IMG/VR virus record: IMGVR_UViG_3300031111_000407
Span: 1-24,635 of that record
Strand: one strand, 5' to 3'
Source of the DNA: a virus
DNA: 24,635 nt
Shown here: positions 10,401 to 19,400 of the stretch, in pieces
Position numbering within the stretch: the first letter of the stretch is position 1
Layout: every line of letters starts with the position of its first letter
Program-made: the position numbers and the translations under genes
Notes under the pieces: model-generated
What the model was told of the DNA's origin: nothing
The model's input: the letters and a program-made list of their open reading frames with translations, nothing else
Database searches by the model: none

Positions 10401-13400
10401 TTTTCTTGTTAGTATAGTATAATGCTCTTGCCTTCTGGTATGGATCATCTCTCTCAAGTGTCTCGGGCATATCAAACTTTTTGCCACCAGTCCCCTGCTG
10501 CTCGTTAGGACTAAATACATCTGCATTAAGGAATCCATCTTTGAATGATCTTCTCAGGTCCCTTGCCTTGTTACCCAGTGACAGGTTCTCAGTTGTACCT
10601 ATCCTTTCATTTATCTTGCTCCCAAAGTGGTATTTCTCAATATCAAGTCCAAGTACAGGATACTCGAATACAGCATTGCTCATAAGTCCTATCCTGTTTA
10701 TTCTTCCTTCTGCCTGTAATGCAGTGATAGGATCCACCGGCATACCCAGGTTAATAAGTACCCTTTGTTTGTTTCCTGTTATATCATGCAGGTCTATTCC
10801 TTCCCTTCCTGCCTGTTCCTGTATTAATATGATATTACTGCCTGAATTTGGATCATTAAAGAGTGCCTGACGTTCCTTGCGTACTTTCTTAGGTACATCA
10901 CCATTAAAAACCAATAATCCCGGGAAAGCATCCTGTAATTGCTGTATCGGGTTTCTTAAATCCAGTTTAAGACCTAAATATTCAGAATATTTAGCCTGGA
11001 ACTTCTCCCATGCTTCAATAGCCTTTTTATCATCTCTCAGGTATTTCCTTACCCTTATTTTATTATACCAGTCATTATACTCATAATAAGCATTACTGAA
11101 ATCAAATGGATGATCCACCTTTGCCTGTTTGTAGCGATGGAATATAACAACCTTCCTTCCCATCTCCAGGTGTTGTTTTATCCTGGGTATCATCATGCCT
11201 GCCTTCAATACCTCAAATAGCTGGTTTGAATACAGATAATTATAAAATCTGAAATGGATATACTTATCAAGTGCTTCAAATTCAGGATGAGTGTTTTTGT
11301 TAATGCTCAACAGTAGTCTTATACCTTCATTAAGTGAAACACTACCCTTATTGCTGATAATAGGAAAGTCTCTTGAATAATCATAGTCAGTCTGTAACAT
11401 CCTTCCTGCAAAGGATCCCTTCTTAATCATGTTATCTACAAACATCCTCTCCAGGGCAGATACATCAACCTCGGCTTCAGGTGCGGTAAGTTTGTTATAA
11501 CGCATCCTGTACCCGAAGTTAGATATAAAGAACTGGTCCTCCGAACTCCCTTCATTATAGCCGGATTCCATTCTTGAGTCACTACCCATCTTATAGAGGT
11601 AATCGTTAGCATACCTCAGGGTGAAATGGCTCTTGAATGGTGTGGCTGACAGGAATACTACTTTAGTGCGTTCTGAGGCTGTTTTTGCCTTTTCCTGCAG
11701 GTCGGGTAGTACCTCATCCTGTTTTGCCTTGACTTCTTCTAATTCCCTCTCCAGTGGTTCAATTTCGTTACTGTACTCCCATGATACCTGATTTTCTCCC
11801 TTATCCAGGTTGCTGTTATTCTCTGCGTTCCATTCACTAATCCTGCGTTGTATTTCTGCTTCCCGCTTCCATAGTCCTGTATTTGCTTTCAGTCTCTCCA
11901 GTGCCCAGCCATAGTTACGGTTGCTTATCTTGAAATGAGCTTCTGTTCCTGCCGTATTCTGCCCCTTCTGGTTAGCCATAATGTGATGACTCTCATCATA
12001 GATAATAAGGTCAAACTCTCTCTTAAGTAGTTCTGGGTTCTGTTTAAAGTTAGCGTATGTTGTTACATTTATCTTATCCCCTCCATCCTGTGTATTATCA
12101 AGCTGACGTATATCAAGGTTCAGGTTCCTTCCATCCCTGATCCAGTCTTTTGCTTTAATGTCTGTCGGAACAACAATAAGGATATTACTCTTACCCTGTT
12201 TATCAAACCTTTTAGCAACGCCAAGACCTGTATATGTTTTCCCTGTGCCTGTAGCATTAGAAAAAAGCATACCTTTCCCTTCCTGGAATCGTCTTTCAGT
12301 TTTTATTACATCATCATGTTGTTCGGGGAATAGGAACGGTAATGTGTCCTTTATGTTCTGAACATCATTTTCTTTTACTGGGATACTCTCAGCTTCAAGC
12401 TGTGCCTTTACCTTATAGGAAGATACCTTTCGAGTTTTCTCAACATCTCCTCTATCACCTTCTTGTCCTTCTCTCCGAGGTCGGGCCTGTCTTTCTCCAT
12501 GTAAATCAACGCCTCCTGCGGTGAACAGATCTCCGGCAAAACCCTCATCAGATTTAGGTCGTTCATCTTCCTTATGTACCTGCCTATCGCCTCTCTCTCC
12601 AGAAACAGGGGCAATATCTCCCATATCGCCAGGGCTATCCTTTCGGGTTCCTGTAGTGGATAGTTCTGTGCCAGTGCCTTTGCCAGTGCTTTCACTTGTT
12701 TTTCTTCTTCCCTCGCTACTGTCCACTGGTTTTTCAGGAACATCTTGTTCATCAGCTTGTACTTCAGAGGTACCTGCTTGGCTATGTCGTTCAGTATCGA
12801 TTGGTCTATGTTCAACATCTTCTTCTTTTTTTGCAATGTCATTAAATAATTCTGCCTCGTCTATTTCTTCTTCTTCTCCTCTTTCTCCTTCTGCTCCAGT
12901 TCGTATCTCATCTCCCTCACTACTTCCAGGGGTGTTTTCTTCTTCGCTATCGCCAAATGCACGATAAGCTGCTTTAATGCGTTCTTGGATGCTTTTGCCG
13001 TCATTTTTAAGTGTTTTTTTAAAGTCCTTTAACTCTTGCTCTGATAATCCATAAGGAAAGGTAGTAAAATAAAAAGGATCAGCCTCAATTTTTGCTAACA
13101 AGTTTCCTACATTGAAGTAACCTTCCCAGTTTGTAAACTCATCAATGATAGGTCCATAAGTTTCTGAATTGAGTATATAGTCAAAATCTTCATCTCTATC
13201 CATATCCTCAAGGTCAGCCTCTATGACCTCCATATCGGGTATATCTTCCCTGTCCTGTGGTTCTTGCTGGTTCTGTATATCCTCCAGGGCATTAAGCATT
13301 TTACCTCTGGAGGGATACATTTTCATTATCTCAATAACCTCATTGATCATATCCATTGGCCCCTTATCCTCCATGCCGAAGGAATTTTGCAAGGCTTCAT

Positions 13401-16400
13401 TGAATACGTCAAGTGATTGACCTGTGTTCTTTATTGCCCAAATAAACTTACGAAACTCTGTAGTCTTGGGTTTGAAGCCAGTATGAGCAACAAAGTCCTG
13501 TGTTGCTATCCTTCCACCCTTAACAAAGAATTGCAGGGTTGCTTCCAGGAAAGATTCAGGATCCCTTTCAAGTACCTTGTCGGTCCGGGATGGTTTCTTT
13601 TTCCTTGCCGGTTTCTTTTTCTCTACCGGCTTTATTTCCTGCTGTTGGGTTGCTGGTTTCGGCTTAACTCCACTGGCTCTGTCGTCAATGACGAAAATTC
13701 GTTCCATGTTTTCACCTGTGGTTCCTGGTACAGGTGCGTGTGTTTCCTCTATCCTGCCCCTGTGGAGAACGAAATTATAAATGCTTTCTTCTGCATCTAA
13801 GACATTCTGTTTAAATCCTCCATCCTTTTTCCTGGGTGCATCAGTGCGTATTGCTGTAACCCAATAATGATGATAGCCAGGTCTGCCTTGTTTATCCTCC
13901 ACTCTTTTTACTGTCAATACTTCCATTCCCTGAACAGGATAACCTTCGGATGAATAGATACCGTAATCCTCTCTTTTCCATTTATAACTTGGACCGATAT
14001 AGATATTCCTGAATACCATCCCGGGTTTAAGTATCTTAGCCAGGTCGGTTCCCGGATCATTCATTCTCTCCTCTCCTGGTCCTACTTCAGGGGCAAGTCC
14101 TTCCTCTGTTGGTTTCTCGTTTAACTTATTATCTACAGCCTTAACAATAGCCTCCCTGTCAGTCCAGTCCAATCCTTTTTCTCTTAGTTCATCCAGTTCC
14201 TCTTTAGTGAATACACTTACTGCTGCCTCCCTTGCTTTAATCAATGTTTCTCTCCAGCTTTCCCTTAGTCCTTGTTCCTGACTGACTGGTTCCTCCTTCT
14301 TCCATAGGTTCCATACCGGGCTGTCAGGCTTTTCGTATGACCTGCCAACAATAGACTTAACTCCTGCCCTCTTATATAGTCCATCTACAACTGCTAATCC
14401 TAAGCCGGTAATACCACCATTGGCAAGCAGTATTTTCTTTCTGTATAGACTGTCCTTAATCTCTTTGTATCTCTCCTCGTCTATTCCAAGATTTTTAAGA
14501 TACTGTCTGCGGTAAGGTGATTTCAATGTTTTGGTAACATCCATTACGGCCCATTCATCCTTTGTAATCTCAATAGCTGGTGATGTAATACCTTCAGTTG
14601 ATACCGTTGGTTCTGATTCTTTGGCTGCCCTTTCAACCCTGGGTTTTATTACACCCTCTACCGCCTTCTCGGATTTCTCGATAAGCGTTACATCCCTTCC
14701 AGCCTTGACTGCCTCTGCACCTGTTACACCGCTACCAGCAAAGGGATCCAGTATCATATCTTTCTCGTATGTGGTCATCTCAATGAGTTTACGGAGCATT
14801 TCAGCCGGTTTCTCAGTAGGATAACCCTTAGGTCTTACCAGGTCAAAGTCAAGGTCAAACTCCTTGCTTATAGGGGTAAATTCGCCTGATTTTGTCATTA
14901 ATACAATAGCTTCAGGGGGAAGGAAGTCTTTACGCATAGGCATAGTCACCCTGTTACCATTACGGTAATACTTGGTATAGAACCCTTTTGCTACAGGTTT
15001 AAACTCTTTTTCGATCACCTGCAGGTATTCTTCCATATCCTTTGTACCGGTCTTGGAGGTTGAGTGCATAAACAGGACTGGGGTATCTTCTGACCTTGCT
15101 ATCTGTGATATGCTCTGAACAACCTTATCAAACTGCTGTGGGGATATCTTATCAAAGTTCAGTTCCCTGTTACCTGACTTGATAGCTGATGTTGTATAAG
15201 GAATATCCAGAAATATCATATCCGCCTTAAACCCTTCCTTTGCAAGCCTGGGTAATACTTCCACTGCATCACCTGCATGGATCCATGCTGTAGTCTTGCC
15301 ATCTTCTGTGACAAGTTTATATACACCTTTGTCAACTCGTTCAAACTCTCCTTGTTTGGTACCTACTCCAAGTATCCTGCGAATGCTAGGCTCTACTATA
15401 CCTGTTTCATCTGCTATCTCCTTTATAGACTTGGATTCTTCACCCTTCAATACCTGTTTGACCTGTTCTTTCTGTGTCTTTGGTTTCTCAAGTATGTCAC
15501 CGGCGAACTCAGCTTTTTTTAGAGGGCCACCTATTTCATTAAGTTTTGCTTTTGCTTCCTTTAATAGCTTCTCGGCATAAGCGATATCTGATTTCGTTTC
15601 TGCACCTTCTTTCCGTTTGGACATATTTTCAATAAACCTTTCAAGTCCATGCCTGAGTGCTTCCTTTCGGGTTGCAAATGCCTTAGAATGAATTGAAGGA
15701 GCAGAACCACCACCTGAAGAACCTAAACTCCATGAATACTCTGAGGCCCAATACCCATTCGGACTTTTCGCAAGGTCTATACGGTTCATAACTGCCCATC
15801 CTTTTTTATCAGGCGTTAATCCCACTTCTTCTCTTTCCCAGTTTTGCTCTCCTGGTGTTTTGTTAGCAAGCTCATCACTGAACCCCCAACCTTTGCCTAT
15901 AGTTCCCCAGGGGTAATCAGGATCACCATGTTTCAAGTAACCAACTTTACGTTGTAAGGCAAATAGCTCCTCTATAGCTGTATTAAGTGTTTCAATATTT
16001 TCTATCGACTTATACTTCTCGCTAAACTCATTGTATGCCTGTCTTTTAACCTCCTCTTGCTTATCCTCTTGTTCTTTCAGTAATTCACCTACTGGCTTCT
16101 TGGTCCTGGTACCATTTCCTAACCACTCTTTAAACTCATCAATATCCATCTCTACTATTTCACCCAGACCCTTCCATCCGGGTTCATAGTTAGCCAGGTA
16201 ATTATCCTCAGCCTCTTTGAAGTTCTCAAAGCCAAGCATAACTTTATGTTCATCAAACTCGCCTGTTCCGGGAACCACCTGGTCAATGACAAATACCTTT
16301 TTGCTTTCAAGGTTATCACCCAGGAATACATCCACCTGGTCGCCATCTTTGCCCTCAGTCCTGCGGAAATAACCATAGGGGTTATGTAGCATCACACTCC

Positions 16401-19400
16401 ACTTGTTGCCCTTGCTGTCTTTCCCGGACCGTATGCTCAAAGCAGGTTGCTCAATAGATATCTCCATTCCTTGTATTGACACATGACCTTTCTTGTAATT
16501 ACCTGCCTTCTTTTGTGCCTCTGAGGGAGAAGTATCTACCTTTGCTGACTCTTTTTCGACCTCTGCCTGTTTGGAGGGAGCTTGTTCTTCTTCCTGTTCA
16601 GTTTTTTCCTCCTTTTCAACCGGTGTTGCCTCTTTACCGGCTTCATAGATTACCTCTCCTTTTGCATTTGTGACTCTCAGGATATCGTCAATAGTAAGCC
16701 CTTTACCAAGTCTTATGCCTGTCTCGTCATTCTCTTGTCCTGATTCTACTGCTGATTTATCAATTACCTCAGGCTTAAACTCAATGATAACTCCATCATC
16801 CTTGCTCTTGGCATAATCATCGGCGTATTCCTTTTTATCAGTTATCCATGTAGCTTCTTGCATATTGTCAGAGGATATTACTCCTCCATCCTGGATTGCC
16901 TCCCATTCCGATAATGTGGTTCCCCTGTATGTTGGTCTTAACTGTTCTAATCCATATTTCTCCCTCTCTGTTGGTTCCTTCTGATCAACTTCTCCCTCTG
17001 CTTTTTCAGGCTGTGGCTTGACAACCATAGCACCAGCACCACCTGTAGGCGGCTTTTCTGGCGGCTTCTCTTTTATATCCTTAGCAGCTCCCTCTACATC
17101 GAAAAATAAAGGAATATTTAAGGAATATTTCTTATTTATCTTTCCTATTACCTCATTAACAGGCATACCAGACCTAAGCATCTCTTGAGCCACCCTCTGG
17201 AACTCAGACCTTTCCTTTCTGCTCTTCCCTTTTTCAGAAACAATATTGTTCCTTATATGACGCCATGCAGGATCGGTTTCACCTACTACAGTTGTAGTCT
17301 CGTCAACACCCGAGGTTTCTTTGGTAGTTTCTTCTGCTTTCTGTTCGGGTTCAGCCTTAATTTCTTCTTCCTCTTTTAAGGGTTCAGCCTTATTAATCTC
17401 CTCAATAACCTCAGGATTGAGTTCTGTAGCTTTAGCAACCAACATCTCTGTCAGTTCGTCATCATTCTTAACAGTCACTCCTTCCAGGTCAGATATATCT
17501 GTTGCTCCTTCGATAATACCTATTATCTCATCCCTGTCCGCCTTATCTTTGCCCACCTTATACTCCGGTACAGCTTCCGGAAACCTCTCAGCAACCATCT
17601 TATCCAGGTCCTTATCATTCTTCCATGCAAGTCCGTTAAGGTCATTAAGGCTCTTAGCAACTCTGATACGCCCCTTGACATATCCTTTGGTTACTTCTTT
17701 ACCATTGAAACTATAGTCAGGTAGTTCCTGTTCGGGTATTTCTTCCTGTTCCCCTGGTTGTTCTTCCTCTTGCTGTCCTGTCCTTTGTATGTTAGCAGCA
17801 TCCTCAGGTTTTATCTCTATTGATTCACCTACTCCATCTTCTGTTATCTCATCAACATACAGTGTACCATCCGTTCCTATCTCGGAAATAGACCACTTCC
17901 TGTCCATGTAATTTATTTCCTCCCCGGGAGCAAGGGGTGTTTCTTCCTCTTTCTCCTGCATCTCTGCTTCTACCTCTGCCTGTACCTGCTGTTGTGCTGC
18001 TACTTCCTCTGATTGTTGTATGGTCTGATAGTAAGCCTCCATCTCACTTTGCATCCATTCATCCAGAGAAATTTCATTACGTTCAGCAATATCTGTTTCC
18101 TTCAGTATAACAAGTTCCATTGTTTCGGCATTGAGGGCAACAAAGGTTTTCTTGCCCAACGCCTTCGGTCCTTCACTTTTCAGGAATAGTATATTTCCTT
18201 CTTTATCCTGGACAGAGCTTATCATGTCACTACCTTCAAAGGATATCTTCTCACCGAATGAACGGATCTGTCTCTCAGCACTCTTATTAACCAGTTCCCT
18301 CTCCAGTTGTGGTAAATTTTCCTGTCCCTGCTTATATGCATCCAGGAATTGACTTACTTCCTGTGGCTTAAGGGTTATACTCTTGGCTATATCTTCCCTT
18401 GTTATAGTCTTAGGTCTAAGGTCGTTGTCAATAACGGTCATCTGTCCGTTCTTTCCTGTACCTACATATTCAAATACATCACCGTCTTTTGTCTCAAGAA
18501 GGGTTACTTTGCCTTCTTTATTCCTTCTCAGGTAATGGTATGCCTTATTGGAAGAAACTGTTATCGGTCCCAGGAAACCACCCATTGCATAACCACCGGC
18601 TGCTGCTCGTAACGAATTTTGTACTGCATCTCCTATGGTATGCTTATGTTCAGGATCCAGGTATATGTTTTGTGCAAGAGTCTGTATGAACTCAGCAAAT
18701 AACTCCTCGCCTCCTTCTTCCATTCCCTGAATGTTTACCTTCCGTATGAAACCTATTAGCTTCTGATATTTGTTAGGGAATTTTTTTGCCCACTTGGAAA
18801 GGATATCACTGCTTACCTCAGGGTTTTTCCTGAGTATATTACCCATCAATTTACCTGTCAGTCCATTAGGCACAAACTTATCCAGTGCCATATTAAGCCT
18901 CATTTTCTCAGATGCATACTCGGCTGCTCCTGCAAGTAAAGCTACTCCCCATCTCTCAAGTTCATTGGGATCCTTTCCTGTTTCTTCAACGTACTTGTCA
19001 TATTGCCGTAACTGATCACCTACTACTGCACTTGACAGTACCAGAAGGTTTCCTCCAGATACCAGGGCAGGTATGGCCGCCAGTGCCGGTGCCCCTCCTG
19101 TGGCTGCTGTGGCTACTGCTGCAGCTACCGTTCCCATTGCCTGAGGCAACATATTGGCTGCATTGAACACAAAGCCTTTACCCTTTATCCCTTCAGCTAT
19201 CTCAAACTTTTCCTCTGATGCCTGGGTTACTCTGTCTATAAGGTTATCGAAAGATTCATCATTATCACTTGCCTCGACCATTCCCTCATACATCTCCTTG
19301 CTGTTCGGGAATAAGGGATTGTATGGTACTCCTCCAGGTGCAAGGGCAGTACCCATCTTTGATATCTGTGGTAATGTTTCAGCAAAAAAATTACCAACCC

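Noticed and set aside
12521-12967. A 148-codon plus-strand frame opposite the overprinted region
   Set aside because: It is Ser/Pro-rich, lacks protein-like balance, and is simply the antisense image of the Glu/Gly/Arg-rich linker. Long open frames in several phases are expected from the same biased composition, which is also the main caution for the overprinted gene.
16155-16376. Minus-strand 73-codon frame inside the giant gene
   Set aside because: It overlaps the well-defined pyrophosphatase-like domain and has an unbalanced composition (Leu/Arg/Trp-rich); not a gene.
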